A DNA stretch of 64,000 nt from Anaerotignum propionicum (GCF_024461735.1 NZ_JANGAD010000004.1:218414-282413); one strand, 5' to 3'; shown: positions 34,711 to 45,278, counted from the stretch's first letter. Numbers and translations: made by a program. Notes: generated by a model from the sequence alone, not told the origin.

Positions 34711-37700
34711 ATGAATGCACAGAAAAATGAACAGGGAATCGTATTTGATTCCATTAAGATTGGTTTGGCGTCTCCCGAAAAAATCCGTGAGTGGTCAAGA
34801 GGCGAGGTTAAAAAACCTGAAACAATTAACTACAGAACATTAAAGCCTGAAAAGGATGGTCTTTTTTGTGAGAGAATTTTCGGACCTACTAAGGACTGGG
34901 AATGCCACTGTGGTAAATATAAGAGAATTCGTTACAAAGGCGTTATTTGCGATCGCTGTGGTGTTGAGGTTACCAAGGCGAAGGTAAGACGTGAAAGAAT
35001 GGGCCATATCGAATTGGCGGCTCCTGTTTCTCATATCTGGTACTTCAAGGGTATCCCCTCCAGAATGGGTTTAATTCTTGCTATGAGCCCCAGAGCTTTG
35101 GAGAAAATTTTGTATTTTGCTTCCTACGTTGTGCTGGATGCGGGCAACACAGAGTTGCAGTATAAGCAGCTTTTGAGCGAAAGAGAGTACAGAGAGGCAT
35201 ATGATAAATTTGGCAACACCTTTGTTGCTGCCATGGGTGCGGAAGCAGTAAAGCAATTGTTGATGGATATTGATTTGGAAAAGGAATCTGTTGAGCTGAA
35301 AAGGGACTTGGAAACCACAGCAGGACAGAAGAGAGTTCGTATTATCAAAAAGCTGGAGGTAATTGAAAGCTTCAGAATTTCCGGAAACAAACCAGAATGG
35401 ATGATTTTGGATGTTATTCCTGTCATTCCTCCTGATATCAGACCTATGGTTCAGCTGGATGGTGGTCGTTTTGCTACAAGTGACTTGAACGATTTGTATA
35501 GACGTGTAATTAACAGAAATAACCGTTTGAAGAGACTTTTGGATTTGGGTGCACCTGATATTATTGTTAGAAACGAAAAGAGAATGCTGCAAGAAGCGGT
35601 GGATGCTTTGATTGACAACGGCAGACGTGGCAGACCTGTAACAGGTCCCGGTAACCGTGCATTGAAATCTCTTTCCGATATGCTCAAAGGTAAGCAGGGT
35701 CGTTTCCGCCAGAATCTTTTGGGTAAGCGTGTTGACTACTCAGGTCGTTCCGTTATCGTTGTTGGCCCTGAATTGAAAATTTTCCAGTGCGGCTTGCCAA
35801 AGGAAATGGCTATCGAATTGTTTAAGCCTTTCGTTATGAAAAAGCTGGTGGAAGATGGCTTGGCTCACAACATCAAATCTGCAAAACGAATGGTAGAAAG
35901 ATTGCAAACTGAGGTTTGGGATATACTGGAGGATGTTATCAAAGAGCATCCTGTTATGTTGAACCGTGCCCCAACATTGCATAGATTGGGAATTCAGGCT
36001 TTTGAGCCTGTTTTGGTAGAAGGCCGTGCAATTAAGCTGCATCCTTTGGTATGTACCGCTTATAATGCCGATTTCGATGGTGACCAGATGGCTGTTCACG
36101 TTCCTCTTTCTGTAGAGGCTCAGGCAGAATGCCGTTTCTTACTGCTTTCTCCAAACAACCTCTTGAAGCCTTCTGATGGTGCTCCAGTTACAGTGCCTTC
36201 TCAGGATATGATTTTGGGTATGTATTATCTGACACTGGAAAGAGAAGATTTGAATGCCCGTTATGAAGAAGATTTACTGGATGGGGCAGGTAATGTAATA
36301 AAGGCTAAGGGCGATTTGATTATGAAGGCCTTTAAGGATGAAAAAGAAGCAATGCTTGCTTACGATAATCATCAAATTACGTTGCATGAAGCCATTCGTG
36401 TGAAGAAAGTATTAACCTTTAGCGGTGTAAAAGAAGCTCGTATGGTTCGTACGACTGTGGGTAGAATTATTTTCAATGAAGCAATCCCTCAGATTTTAGG
36501 TTATGTGGATAGAACCGACGAGGCAGATAAGTTCCGTTATGAAATCGACTTCTTGGTAGATAAAAAGCAGATTGGTAAAATCATCAACAGATGTATCAAT
36601 CGTTGTGGTTCCACTGAAACAGCGGCGGTTTTAGATAAGATTAAATCCTTGGGTTACAAGTTCTCCACAAAAGCAGCTTTAACCGTATCCGTATCTGATA
36701 TGGAAATTCCTAAGGAAAAACCTGCATTCTTGGCTGAGGCAGAAGAAAAGGTTGAATTGATTACCAGAAAGTTCAGACGTGGTTTGATGACCGACGAAGA
36801 ACGTCATAATAAGGTTATTGAAGCTTGGAATATTGCCAACGAGAAAATTACTGTGGCTTTGTTGGCTGGTCTGGGTAAATATAACAACATTTATATGATG
36901 GCAAACTCTGGTGCCCGTGGTTCCAACAGCCAGATTAAACAGTTGGCTGGTATGCGTGGTTTGATGGCGAACCCCTCTGGTGGTATCATCGAATTGCCTA
37001 TCAAGTCTAACTTCCGTGAAGGCTTATCTGTATTGGAGTACTTTATCTCCGCCCATGGTGCGAGAAAGGGCTTGACAGATACAGCGCTTAGAACAGCCGA
37101 TTCCGGTTACTTGACTCGTCGTTTGGTAGACGTTTCTCAGGATATTATTATTCGTGAATGGGATTGTTGTGAAGACAATGATAGGGAAGCACCTGGTTTA
37201 TGGGTATCCGCATTCATGGATGGTAATGAAATGATTGAAGGCTTACAGGAAAGAATCCGTGGCAGATGGTCTGTTTTGGATATCATTCATCCTGAAACAG
37301 GTGATTTGATTGTTCCTCAGGATACTATGATTACCTTTGACCAAGCAGAACAGGTGGAAAAAGCAGGCATTAAGAAGGTATTAATCCGTACTGTATTGAC
37401 TTGCCGTTCTAATATCGGTATTTGCGCTAAGTGTTATGGTGCCAATATGGCCAGCGGCAGATATGTACGTATCGGTGAATCCGTTGGTATTATTGCGGCG
37501 CAGTCCATCGGTGAGCCTGGTACACAGTTGACCATGCGTACGTTCCATACCGGTGGTATTGCAGGGGATGACATCACCCAGGGTCTCCCTCGTGTCGAGG
37601 AATTATTTGAGGCAAGAAAGCCTAAGGGTCTTGCAATTATTGCAGAATTCGGCGGTCGCATTACCTTAAAGGATACAAAGAAAAAGAGAGAAGTTACCAT

Positions 37701-38352
37701 TGAAAGCCGTGAAACAGGAGAAATTAAGGACTATTTAATTCCTTATGGTTCCAGAATTAAGGTTTATGATGGTGACATGGTTGAAGCCGGTGATGAAATC
37801 ACAGAAGGTAGTGTAAACCCTCACGATATCTTGAAAATTAAAGGTCTGCGCGGCGTTCAGGATTATATGATTCAGGAAGTTCAGCGTGTATACCGCTTGC
37901 AGGGTGTAGAAATCAACGATAAGCATATTGAGGTTATTGTGCGTCAGATGCTGAAGCGTGTAAAAATCGAAGAAAACGGCGATACTGAATTCTTACCCGG
38001 CAGCTTGGTTGACTGGCTTGTTTTTGAGAATACCAATGCTGCATTGGAAGCAGAAGGAAAGACTCCTGCCAACGGTGCCCGTGTCCTTCTGGGTATCACG
38101 AAGGCTTCCTTGGCAACAGACTCCTTCTTGTCTGCGGCATCCTTCCAGGAAACAACTAGAGTTCTTACGGAAGCTGCAATCAAGGGCAAGATTGATCCAT
38201 TGATTGGTCTGAAGGAAAATGTTATTATTGGTAAACTGATTCCAGCAGGAACAGGTATGCCTAGATACCGCAATATAGAAATTCAACCTGATGGTGGCGA
38301 AAGCGATTATTCAGATGATGAAATCTATATGGATGACGAAGATATGATTTAA
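34711..38352 (+). CDS. rpoC: DNA-directed RNA polymerase subunit beta'
   Basis: 1213 residues. N-terminal zinc ribbon [20 protein letters not shown] (about 68-87), catalytic [27 protein letters not shown], bridge helix and trigger loop region ([19 protein letters not shown]), second zinc site [13 protein letters not shown]. The C terminus ends in an acidic stretch, like RpoB. AAAGGAG precedes the ATG. It ends at a strong terminator instead of running on into rpsL as is frequent in Firmicutes. Confidence 0.98.
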   Translation: MNAQKNEQGIVFDSIKIGLASPEKIREWSRGEVKKPETINYRTLKPEKDGLFCERIFGPTKDWECHCGKYKRIRYKGVICDRCGVEVTKAKVRRERMGHIELAAPVSHIWYFKGIPSRMGLILAMSPRALEKILYFASYVVLDAGNTELQYKQLLSEREYREAYDKFGNTFVAAMGAEAVKQLLMDIDLEKESVELKRDLETTAGQKRVRIIKKLEVIESFRISGNKPEWMILDVIPVIPPDIRPMVQLDGGRFATSDLNDLYRRVINRNNRLKRLLDLGAPDIIVRNEKRMLQEAVDALIDNGRRGRPVTGPGNRALKSLSDMLKGKQGRFRQNLLGKRVDYSGRSVIVVGPELKIFQCGLPKEMAIELFKPFVMKKLVEDGLAHNIKSAKRMVERLQTEVWDILEDVIKEHPVMLNRAPTLHRLGIQAFEPVLVEGRAIKLHPLVCTAYNADFDGDQMAVHVPLSVEAQAECRFLLLSPNNLLKPSDGAPVTVPSQDMILGMYYLTLEREDLNARYEEDLLDGAGNVIKAKGDLIMKAFKDEKEAMLAYDNHQITLHEAIRVKKVLTFSGVKEARMVRTTVGRIIFNEAIPQILGYVDRTDEADKFRYEIDFLVDKKQIGKIINRCINRCGSTETAAVLDKIKSLGYKFSTKAALTVSVSDMEIPKEKPAFLAEAEEKVELITRKFRRGLMTDEERHNKVIEAWNIANEKITVALLAGLGKYNNIYMMANSGARGSNSQIKQLAGMRGLMANPSGGIIELPIKSNFREGLSVLEYFISAHGARKGLTDTALRTADSGYLTRRLVDVSQDIIIREWDCCEDNDREAPGLWVSAFMDGNEMIEGLQERIRGRWSVLDIIHPETGDLIVPQDTMITFDQAEQVEKAGIKKVLIRTVLTCRSNIGICAKCYGANMASGRYVRIGESVGIIAAQSIGEPGTQLTMRTFHTGGIAGDDITQGLPRVEELFEARKPKGLAIIAEFGGRITLKDTKKKREVTIESRETGEIKDYLIPYGSRIKVYDGDMVEAGDEITEGSVNPHDILKIKGLRGVQDYMIQEVQRVYRLQGVEINDKHIEVIVRQMLKRVKIEENGDTEFLPGSLVDWLVFENTNAALEAEGKTPANGARVLLGITKASLATDSFLSAASFQETTRVLTEAAIKGKIDPLIGLKENVIIGKLIPAGTGMPRYRNIEIQPDGGESDYSDDEIYMDDEDMI

Positions 38353-38362
38353 TAAATTTCTG

Positions 38363-38392
38363 AAAAGCCCCGCCTTTTGGCGGGGCTTTTCT
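38363..38392 (+). terminator. Terminator after rpoC
   Basis: 12-bp perfect stem AAAAGCCCCGCC / GGCGGGGCTTTT with TTTT loop (38363-38374, 38379-38390). Confidence 0.9.
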
Positions 38393-38558
38393 AATAGCTA
38401 TAAAAAGTAGAATATGCAATTAGTTTAAAATATTTAAGTAAATGATGAATTTATATAATAAGTATTTAATCCCTAGAACATAGATATTTCAGGTGATAAA
38501 TGAAAATAATGTCGAATTATTAAGGTTGACTTATAAATTAAGCGTGGAGATAATGAAT

Positions 38559-38599
38559 TTGTCTATGTTTAGCGTTTCGATATAATGACCACGGTCATT
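38559..38599 (+). promoter_or_regulatory. Promoter overlapped by a perfect palindromic operator
   Basis: TTGTCT (38559-38564), 16-bp spacer, TATAAT (38581-38586). A perfect inverted repeat AATGACC-AC-GGTCATT occupies 38584-38599, overlapping the -10 and start site, an ideal place for a repressor. Promoter for the small membrane-protein gene at 38643. Confidence 0.65.
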
Positions 38600-38642
38600 T
38601 CTGAGAAATTAACCTCAAATAATGTGAAATAGGAGGGATAAC

Positions 38643-39017
38643 TTGAAGCTGCAAAATATAATTATGCTAATTTTGCTTGAAGTAATTGCGTTTTCCAACT
38701 CTACAATATTACATATAATAAACAATTATGTACGCCGTCATTTTGCGATTTGGCCATTAATGGTCTATACCATTTTGGTATATATCATGTTTGGTGGATT
38801 CATTTGTGTATTGGCAAACTGGATGGGCAACTCAAATAAGAAAGTATCATTTTTTTTATTGGTTATAAACATAATTGCATTATTTGTTTTCTATCGAATA
38901 CCATTTGCATTTCCACCACTTCCCCTCATGCTCATAGGCTATTTTTTCGTCAACTTCATTCAGAATGTGATAGTGCATAAGAATTCAGGAAATAGTGATG
39001 CAGAATCAAAAATCTAG
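38643..39017 (+). CDS. Hypothetical four-helix membrane protein
   Basis: 124 residues, TTG start at 38643 with AGGAGGG five bases upstream. Four hydrophobic helices (about 5-26, 37-60, 68-84, 89-108) and a short polar tail. I do not recognise the family; size and layout resemble small multidrug-type or accessory membrane proteins, which is not evidence of function. It has its own operator-bearing promoter and a terminator, and opens the island of regulators and transporter genes. Confidence 0.65.
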   Translation: MKLQNIIMLILLEVIAFSNSTILHIINNYVRRHFAIWPLMVYTILVYIMFGGFICVLANWMGNSNKKVSFFLLVINIIALFVFYRIPFAFPPLPLMLIGYFFVNFIQNVIVHKNSGNSDAESKI

Positions 39018-39047
39018 GTTAGAATAAATGACATACAATAGGGTGAG

Positions 39048-39090
39048 AGAGGATTTGTTTTTTGTAACTGAAAACACATCCTCTTATTTG
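39048..39090 (+). terminator. Terminator after the small membrane-protein gene
   Basis: AGAGGAT / ATCCTCT stem (39048-39054, 39078-39084), extendable through TTGTTTT/AAAACA with a bulge, then TTATTT. Confidence 0.6.
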
Positions 39091-39206
39091 CGACTAGAAA
39101 TAAAAGAGCAGATAACCTTTATCCTAAGAAAGAAACATAAGGAAAACAGCCAAATGGAAAACAACAACCGTAGTATAGATATATATTAATAATATTTAAA
39201 AAAGCA

Positions 39207-39237
39207 TTGACTCTTACCCTTCGTGATAGATTATGCT
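39207..39237 (+). promoter_or_regulatory. MerR-type promoter with 19-bp spacer
   Basis: TTGACT (39207-39212) and TATGCT (39232-39237) are separated by 19 bp, the over-long spacing that MerR-family activators act on. It lies 67 bp before the MerR-TipAS gene, suggesting autoactivation. Confidence 0.65.
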
Positions 39238-39303
39238 AAAGGTAAAGATGAGATGAAATAAATAATCAGCTCTTATCTTAAATCACAGAAGGGAGGATAA
39301 ATT

Positions 39304-40158
39304 ATGAGAACTGTAAAACAGGTTTCTTCATTGACGGGGGTTAGCGTCAGAACACTCCAATTCTATGATGAAATTGGTTTATTTAAACCAACGGAGGTCA
39401 CTGATGCCGGATACAGATTATATGATGATGCTTCATTGGAAATTTTACAGCAAATATTGTTTTTTAAAGAACTGGATTTTACTTTGAAAGAAATAAAAGA
39501 AATCATGGATAATTCCAAATTTGATAAAAGTGAAGCTTTCAAAAAACAAAGGGTATTTATTGAAATGAAAAGAGATCGGTTGAACGGATTACTAATTCTA
39601 TTGGAAAAATTGGAGAAAGGAGAGCATGTAATGAGTTTTGAAAAATTTGATATGGATGATTATTTTAAAGCATTAGATGAGTTTAAAAAGGCTTATATCA
39701 ATGAAATTGTGAACAAATATGGTTGCACAGAGACATTTGATGAGATGGTGAATGAGCTGAAATCAAACGAATCCCAACTTTCCCAACATGCAATTAAACA
39801 GTACGGAAGCCTTGAGAAGTTTACCGAAGTTTCCAAAAAGAATTTAGAAAAATTCCTACAGATTAATGCAGAGGCAGTTGACGTAGAAGAATCGATTAAA
39901 AAAACAGATTACCTTACCAGAAAGCTAACGGAGGATTTATGCAAAGATGTCTATAGTGAAGAGATTCAAAAAAAGGTTGGCAAACTCATTGACTGGTGTG
40001 ATGAAAGCAATAATGGACTGAATTTAGGGGAGAATTATTGGCCTTTGATGGTGGATAACTACCTTACCAATCCTATATTTATAAATGTCAACGATAAAAA
40101 ATACGGAGAAGGTGCATCTGCGTTCATTGGAAAAGCCGTGAAAGCCTATTTTAGCTAA
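39304..40158 (+). CDS. MerR family regulator with TipAS antibiotic-recognition domain
   Basis: 284 residues. N-terminal MerR winged helix (VKQVSSLTGVSVRTLQFYDEIGLFKPTEVTDAGYRLYDD, about 4-42), dimerisation coiled coil (about 75-110), C-terminal TipAS-like all-helical domain (about 150-280: LSQHAIKQYGSLEKF, WPLMVDNYLTNPIF). In TipA this domain captures thiopeptide antibiotics; in Mta-like proteins the ligand is unknown. Cysteines are present in the effector domain, but I cannot align them to the reactive TipA cysteine. Its own promoter has a 19-bp spacer. GGGAGG precedes the ATG. Confidence 0.88.
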   Translation: MRTVKQVSSLTGVSVRTLQFYDEIGLFKPTEVTDAGYRLYDDASLEILQQILFFKELDFTLKEIKEIMDNSKFDKSEAFKKQRVFIEMKRDRLNGLLILLEKLEKGEHVMSFEKFDMDDYFKALDEFKKAYINEIVNKYGCTETFDEMVNELKSNESQLSQHAIKQYGSLEKFTEVSKKNLEKFLQINAEAVDVEESIKKTDYLTRKLTEDLCKDVYSEEIQKKVGKLIDWCDESNNGLNLGENYWPLMVDNYLTNPIFINVNDKKYGEGASAFIGKAVKAYFS

Positions 40159-40215
40159 GACGTTGCAACTTCAATGTTTCATTATTCTGTCAGACATTTT
40201 AATATATTTGTAAAG

Positions 40216-40252
40216 GTACCTCACTTGCTGGAAAGTGGGGTACTTCTTTTTT
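40216..40252 (+). terminator. Terminator after the MerR-TipAS gene
   Basis: 11-bp stem GTACCTCACTT / AAGTGGGGTAC (one G-T pair) followed by TTCTTTTTT. Confidence 0.85.
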
Positions 40253-40473
40253 CATAGAATGGTTATTCTATATCTGTGTACCCTGTCAGAAGGATGAGCG
40301 AACTAAAAATATGCTTATTTCTCCTATATATATCATTGCTAGATTTTCTGGGTATACTTTGAACAGCTGTAGGGCTGACATTGATAAGTTGTACGATCTG
40401 GCTAAGAGTTGGCGCAGGCAGAAAATGTTAAGAGGAGTCCCTTCTCTATCTGGATTGCCATGTGAAAAATGTA

Positions 40474-40518
40474 TTGACAAATGACAATGCATCCCATAGA
40501 ATTAAACTGACATTCAGT
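40474..40518 (+). promoter_or_regulatory. Promoter and candidate operator of the TetR-ABC operon
   Basis: Consensus TTGACA (40474-40479), 17-bp spacer, TAGAAT (40497-40502). ACTGA-CAT-TCAGT (40506-40518) is a perfect inverted repeat at the start site, between promoter and ribosome binding site, a typical position for autorepression by the encoded TetR protein. Confidence 0.75.
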
Positions 40519-40536
40519 CTAATAGGAGGCGATGAC

Positions 40537-41181
40537 ATGCGGATCATTAAAGATGCCGATGTGCGTAAAAATGAGATACTAGACGCCGCCGAGGAGCTGT
40601 TCAACGTAAACGGCTTTGACGGTACAACAATCAGTGCGATTATAGAAAAAGCGGGAATTGCAAGAGGGACAGTATATTATCATTTTAAGTCAAAAGAAGA
40701 TGTTTTGGATGCGCTCATCGAGCGACATTGCGAAAGACTTTTAGAAGATGCAAAACAGATTGCTAAGAATAGAAATATTCCGGTTATGAAACGATTAATT
40801 CAAACGTTAATGGCCATGAATGGTGATAAAGAGGGAACGCCAGGGGTTCTTACCCAACAGATGCATAGACCACAGAATGCTTTAATGCATCAGAAAACAC
40901 ATCAAACCATGCTGGAAGGCATACCCCCTATCCTGATGGATATTATTGAAGATGGGATGAAAGAGGGGATATTTCATACACCTTATCCTTATGAGAGCTT
41001 GGAAATGGTAGTAGCTCATGTGAACACCGTGTTTGATGACTATTCTGAAAAGCTTACTGGTGAGGAATTATTAAAAAGAATCAGAGCTTTTATCTTTAAT
41101 CTGGAACGACTTTTTGGGGCTGAGCCGGGGTGTTTTGACAGTGTAATCACGTTGTTTCATATGGATGAGAATGATGCTTAG
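40537..41181 (+). CDS. TetR/AcrR family transcriptional regulator
   Basis: 214 residues from the ATG at 40537 (AGGAGG eight bases upstream). N-terminal HTH: RKNEILDAAEELFNVNGFDGTTISAIIEKAGIARGTVYYHFKSKEDVLDALI (about 9-60). The C-terminal ligand domain is unclassified. The gene precedes an ABC permease and ATPase with no terminator between, so it likely represses its own operon through the palindrome just upstream. The inducing compound is unknown. Confidence 0.92.
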   Translation: MRIIKDADVRKNEILDAAEELFNVNGFDGTTISAIIEKAGIARGTVYYHFKSKEDVLDALIERHCERLLEDAKQIAKNRNIPVMKRLIQTLMAMNGDKEGTPGVLTQQMHRPQNALMHQKTHQTMLEGIPPILMDIIEDGMKEGIFHTPYPYESLEMVVAHVNTVFDDYSEKLTGEELLKRIRAFIFNLERLFGAEPGCFDSVITLFHMDENDA

Positions 41182-41290
41182 TCATTATTTCAAACAAATG
41201 ATTCTAAAGTTTGTGTTTCATAGGGTTTTGCATAACAATTGGCAAGACGTGTTCTTTTTTGGATTAGGCAACTTAGAATTGAGGTGAAAT

Positions 41291-43612
41291 ATGTATCGAA
41301 AACTAATTTTAAATGATATGAGGAAAAGCAAGCTTATCACCATTACTATTACCGTATTTATTTTGTTAGCGACAATGCTCACTTCCATGGCGGCAATACT
41401 TTCTGTGAGCCTTTTTTCTTCTATTGAAGGTATGATGGAAAATGCTAAGACACCTCACTTTTTGCAGATGCATTCCGGTGAGATAGATCTGCAGCAACTT
41501 TCAAATTTTGTAAATAAGCAGGAAAATATTAAAGATTTTCAAGTTACGTCCTTTTTGAATATAGAAGGGTCTGAGATAATTATCGGCGAGAATTCTCTAG
41601 CTGGTTCTATACAAGATAATGGTCTTTCTATGCAAAGTCAACAATTTGACTTTCTTCTCAATCTTGATGGAGAGATTATCAAACCCGGTAAAGGAGAGAT
41701 TTATGTACCCATCTATTATATGAAAAGTGGTCAGGTACACATGGGGGACAGCATAGTGATTCATGGTGTACATTTTACGGTCGCCGGGTTTGTGCGGGAT
41801 TCCCAAATGAATGCTTCAATGATTTCCTCAAAACGTTTTCTTGTGAACCAAGCTGACTTTAATCTGGTTAGGAATTTTGGGAAGCTGGAATATCTCATAG
41901 AGTTTCGCTTTGCTGATCCTTCTGATGCTTCTGCTTTTGAAGCGTTATATCTTTCTGAGGGTATGCCGTCAAATGGTCCACCTCCTATTACCTATTCCTT
42001 GTTCAAAATGGCAAACGCCATTGATGATGGCATTATGATTGCAGTGTTAATACTGGTCAGCATACTTGTAATCATTGTAAGTTTCTTGTGTATCCGATTC
42101 ACACTGCTGGCAAAAATAGAAGAGGATTACCGAGAAATCGGTGTGCTGAAAGCAATTGGCCTTAGAACACACAGCATTCGGCAGTTGTATCTGGCTAAAT
42201 ATGGTGCCCTTGGAGGAATTGCCTGCATTGGAGGCTTTGTACTTTCCTTGTTTGCAAAAGAGCCTTTCTTAGCAAATATGCGTTTATATATGGGGGAGAC
42301 CGGTGGCTCTGAACTGGGTTTGTTGTTTGGTATGCTCAGTGTCTTCATTATCTTTTTCGTTGTGATACTGTATGTGAATGGGGTTTTACGCCGTTTCAAA
42401 AAAATTTCTGCTGCTGAGGCCATTCGTTTCGGCGCACCACAGGAAAAATCAAAAGTGGCTAGAGGATTTCGGCTGTCTGGCATTGGGGTGCTTTCACCCA
42501 ATATATTTCTTGGGCTTAAGGATGTTTTGATACGCAAAAAGCTTTATGTTACAATGCTTCTGGTATTGGTTATCTCCTGCTTTTTGATAATAGTGCCACA
42601 GAATATCTACAATACGATTTCTCAGCGGAACTTCATGACCTATATGGGCATAGGTGAATGTGATATGAGAATGGATATTCAGCAAAAGGATAATATTGGT
42701 ATAAGAACTGAAGAGATCGCAAGCTTTATGGCAAAGGATTCAGAGATAGAAGCGTACACCGTACTAACAAGCTATATGTTTGATATGCCTAAGGCGGATG
42801 GCACTTTGGGGAAGCTTAAGGTGGAGCTGGGAGACCATTCTATTTTTCCAATCAAGTATTCGTCCGGCAGGGCACCAAAGAATGAATCTGAGATTGCTAT
42901 ATCTCGATTTGTTGCCGATGATTTGAATATAGGTATCAATGATTCCATTACACTGATTGTTGATGGACGAGAAAAAGCCCTTACCATATGCGGTATATAT
43001 TCGGATATTACAAATGGCGGCAAAACTGCAAAGTCTATTTTTCAAACGAAGGAAGGCAAGATCCTTTGGAGCATTATTCCGGTGAGGCTCCATGGAGGGG
43101 TGGCTGCTTCCGAAAAAGTAGCTGTGTACAAGGAGCAGTTTTCTTATGCAAAGGTGGCGGATATTGATGAGTATGTCAAACAGTCATTTGGAGGAATTAT
43201 TGATGCAGTACAAAAGGTTTCCTATGCAGCCATTGCGATTGCTATTATGCTCATCATGCTTGTGACGGTTCTTTTTATGAAAATGCTTCTGACAAAGGAA
43301 CGATATTCTATTGCTGTAATGAAATCACTGGGATTTAAAACATCTGAAATTCGTATCCAGTATTTGGCTAGAGCGTACGCTGTATTGATTTTGGGTATAT
43401 TGATTGGCACAATTTTGGCAAACACATTGGGAGAACTTTTGGGCGCTGGGCTGATTGCATCCTTCGGTGCATCCTCATTCCGTTTTGTGATTAATCCTGT
43501 GTATGCATATCTATTTTCACCGATTCTTATGGCGGCTAGTGTAGGGATTGCAACACGGCTAGGCATCTCGGGTATTTCCTCATTTAAAATACCGGATTAT
43601 ATTAAGGAGTAG
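41291..43612 (+). CDS. FtsX/MacB-type ABC transporter permease
   Basis: 773 residues with two FtsX-like halves. Each has one helix, a large extracytoplasmic domain and three helices: helices at about 15-37, 253-275, 300-322, 340-362 and again at about 418-438, 636-660, 688-712, 735-757. Coupling segments EEDYREIGVLKAIGLRT and KERYSIAVMKSLGFKT are typical. It pairs with the ATPase gene 4 bp downstream. Such transporters work as mechanotransducers in antibiotic defence or lipid/peptide export; which applies here is not shown. GAGGTGA precedes the ATG. Confidence 0.92.
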   Translation: MYRKLILNDMRKSKLITITITVFILLATMLTSMAAILSVSLFSSIEGMMENAKTPHFLQMHSGEIDLQQLSNFVNKQENIKDFQVTSFLNIEGSEIIIGENSLAGSIQDNGLSMQSQQFDFLLNLDGEIIKPGKGEIYVPIYYMKSGQVHMGDSIVIHGVHFTVAGFVRDSQMNASMISSKRFLVNQADFNLVRNFGKLEYLIEFRFADPSDASAFEALYLSEGMPSNGPPPITYSLFKMANAIDDGIMIAVLILVSILVIIVSFLCIRFTLLAKIEEDYREIGVLKAIGLRTHSIRQLYLAKYGALGGIACIGGFVLSLFAKEPFLANMRLYMGETGGSELGLLFGMLSVFIIFFVVILYVNGVLRRFKKISAAEAIRFGAPQEKSKVARGFRLSGIGVLSPNIFLGLKDVLIRKKLYVTMLLVLVISCFLIIVPQNIYNTISQRNFMTYMGIGECDMRMDIQQKDNIGIRTEEIASFMAKDSEIEAYTVLTSYMFDMPKADGTLGKLKVELGDHSIFPIKYSSGRAPKNESEIAISRFVADDLNIGINDSITLIVDGREKALTICGIYSDITNGGKTAKSIFQTKEGKILWSIIPVRLHGGVAASEKVAVYKEQFSYAKVADIDEYVKQSFGGIIDAVQKVSYAAIAIAIMLIMLVTVLFMKMLLTKERYSIAVMKSLGFKTSEIRIQYLARAYAVLILGILIGTILANTLGELLGAGLIASFGASSFRFVINPVYAYLFSPILMAASVGIATRLGISGISSFKIPDYIKE

Positions 43613-43616
43613 GCTT

Positions 43617-44375
43617 ATGAAGAAAATAATCAGTGGAAAAAGCATTGTTAAGACCTATGGTAAAGGACAGGAAAAGGCAAATGCTTTAAATAATGTGGAT
43701 ATAGAAATAGCAGCTGGAGAATTTGTAGGGGTGATGGGGCCGTCGGGCTGCGGGAAATCAACACTGCTTTTTGCTTTGAGTGGCACTGACACCATTGATA
43801 GTGGAGAGATTGAATTTGAGGGTCAAGCGTTATCACAATTAAACGAGAATGCCCTTGCTGATATGCGCAGGACAAAGATGGGCTTTGTATTTCAGCAGCC
43901 TACCATGCTTAAAAATTTGAATATTCTTGATAATATCATTCTTCCCAGCTTACAAAACAACAAAAAAGATGCTAAAAACTTAATAGCAAAAGCAAAAAAA
44001 CTACTGAAAGATACAGGTCTATCCAATTTAGAGAATAGAGGCATCAACGAAATATCTGGTGGACAGCTACAGCGTGCTGGCATTTGCCGTGCACTAATGA
44101 ACGACCCTCAAATTTTGTTTGCAGATGAACCCACTGGTGCTCTTAACTCCAAATCTTCAGAAGAAATTATGGAGTTGTTTTCAGACATTCATAAAAAAGG
44201 GACTGCTATTATGCTGGTAACCCATGATGCAAAGGTGGCGTCTAGGGCAGAAAGAGTTTTGTTTATGAAAGACGGTAAAATTGAATCTCAGCTTTTCTTA
44301 GGAAAGTATGATGGGATTAACATGGAGAGCAGAATAAATCAAATAGTATTAAAAATGCGAGATTTTAATATTTAG
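43617..44375 (+). CDS. ABC transporter ATP-binding protein (MacB/LolD type)
   Basis: 252 residues. Walker A GPSGCGKST, Q-loop FVFQQPTMLKNL, signature ISGGQLQR, Walker B ILFADEPTGALN and H-loop VTHD are all intact. The ALNSKSSEEIMELF segment is typical of the MacB/LolD/FtsE class. It follows the permease at 4 bp and completes the TetR-controlled operon. No convincing terminator follows at once. Confidence 0.94.
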   Translation: MKKIISGKSIVKTYGKGQEKANALNNVDIEIAAGEFVGVMGPSGCGKSTLLFALSGTDTIDSGEIEFEGQALSQLNENALADMRRTKMGFVFQQPTMLKNLNILDNIILPSLQNNKKDAKNLIAKAKKLLKDTGLSNLENRGINEISGGQLQRAGICRALMNDPQILFADEPTGALNSKSSEEIMELFSDIHKKGTAIMLVTHDAKVASRAERVLFMKDGKIESQLFLGKYDGINMESRINQIVLKMRDFNI

Positions 44376-44682
44376 GTATCTCACTCAATAATAATATTGA
44401 GGAAGTGTGTTTGAAAGGGATTTCCTATAATATAGCTTGATATTGCTAAAATAAATAATACAACTTCCTTACTGTAACGCTGTTTCAAATGGAGCAGTCG
44501 TTATCTCTTATTCTACGATAAGGGGGTACGATAATAGAAACCATTTCCATAAGGCGTTTATGAAACCGGTGACTTTTCTAGCTTCAAAATAAAAATTTTT
44601 CTTATTTTAAAAGACATTTTCCTGCAAAAATAGAAAATGATGTTTAAAGAATGGGAAAAATGGTTAGCTTTTCAGAAAAACC
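44376..44682. other. Intergenic region between the ABC operon and rpsL
   Basis: About 300 bp, AT-rich. Short hairpins such as CTCAAT/ATTGAG (about 44384-44401) and CTTAT/ATAAG (about 44507-44522) are visible but lack good T tracts. No gene recognised. Confidence 0.35.
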
Positions 44683-44711
44683 TTGACTTTTGAGAATCCG
44701 GATGATAGAAT
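44683..44711 (+). promoter_or_regulatory. Promoter of rpsL-rpsG-fusA
   Basis: TTGACT (44683-44688), 17-bp spacer, TAGAAT (44706-44711), about 110 bp before rpsL. Confidence 0.78.
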
Positions 44712-44823
44712 TTCCTAGTGTCTACAACTATGGGCTTTTCTAAGCGTGCCTGTATTTGTACACCTAAAAGGCAAAATTATTGCAAGAGCAGATCGTATTT
44801 ATTTTTATAAGGAGGTGCAATTA

Positions 44824-45258
44824 ATGCCTACGTTTAATCAGTTAGTAAGAAAAGGCAGAAAGACTATTGAGAAAAAATCAACAGCACCCGCTTTGCAGAA
44901 AGGCTTGAACTCTCTGCAGAAGAAAGCAACAGATGTTTCTTCTCCTCAGAAACGTGGTGTATGTACAGCAGTTAAGACTTCCACACCTAAGAAGCCTAAC
45001 TCCGCGCTCAGAAAGATCGCCAGAGTTCGTCTTTCCAATGGTATTGAAGTAACAGCTTATATCCCTGGTGAAGGCCACAACCTTCAGGAGCATAGCGTTG
45101 TTTTGATCAGAGGCGGTAGAGTAAAGGACCTTCCCGGTGTGCGTTATCACATCGTCAGAGGTACATTGGATACAGCAGGTGTTGCGAAGAGAATGCAGGC
45201 TAGATCCAAATACGGCGCAAAACGCCCCAAAGCAGGCAAAACAGCAGCAAAGAAGTAA
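44824..45258 (+). CDS. rpsL: 30S ribosomal protein S12
   Basis: 144 residues from the ATG at 44824 (AAGGAGGTG upstream); an upstream in-frame start would add an untypical 26-residue extension. [44 protein letters not shown] and [32 protein letters not shown] are standard. The two TPKK lysines keep the streptomycin-sensitive form. The [14 protein letters not shown] segment matches the Bacillus-type insert and is not an anomaly. Confidence 0.97.
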   Translation: MPTFNQLVRKGRKTIEKKSTAPALQKGLNSLQKKATDVSSPQKRGVCTAVKTSTPKKPNSALRKIARVRLSNGIEVTAYIPGEGHNLQEHSVVLIRGGRVKDLPGVRYHIVRGTLDTAGVAKRMQARSKYGAKRPKAGKTAAKK

Positions 45259-45278
45259 TAATATAGAAGAAATGAGAA

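Noticed and set aside
35071..35592. 173-codon minus-strand frame inside rpoC
   Set aside because: Antisense shadow of a highly conserved gene, no ribosome binding site or promoter seen.
44824..45258. Apparent insertion in ribosomal protein S12 ([14 protein letters not shown])
   Set aside because: The same insert is present in Bacillus-type S12 and is normal for many Firmicutes.
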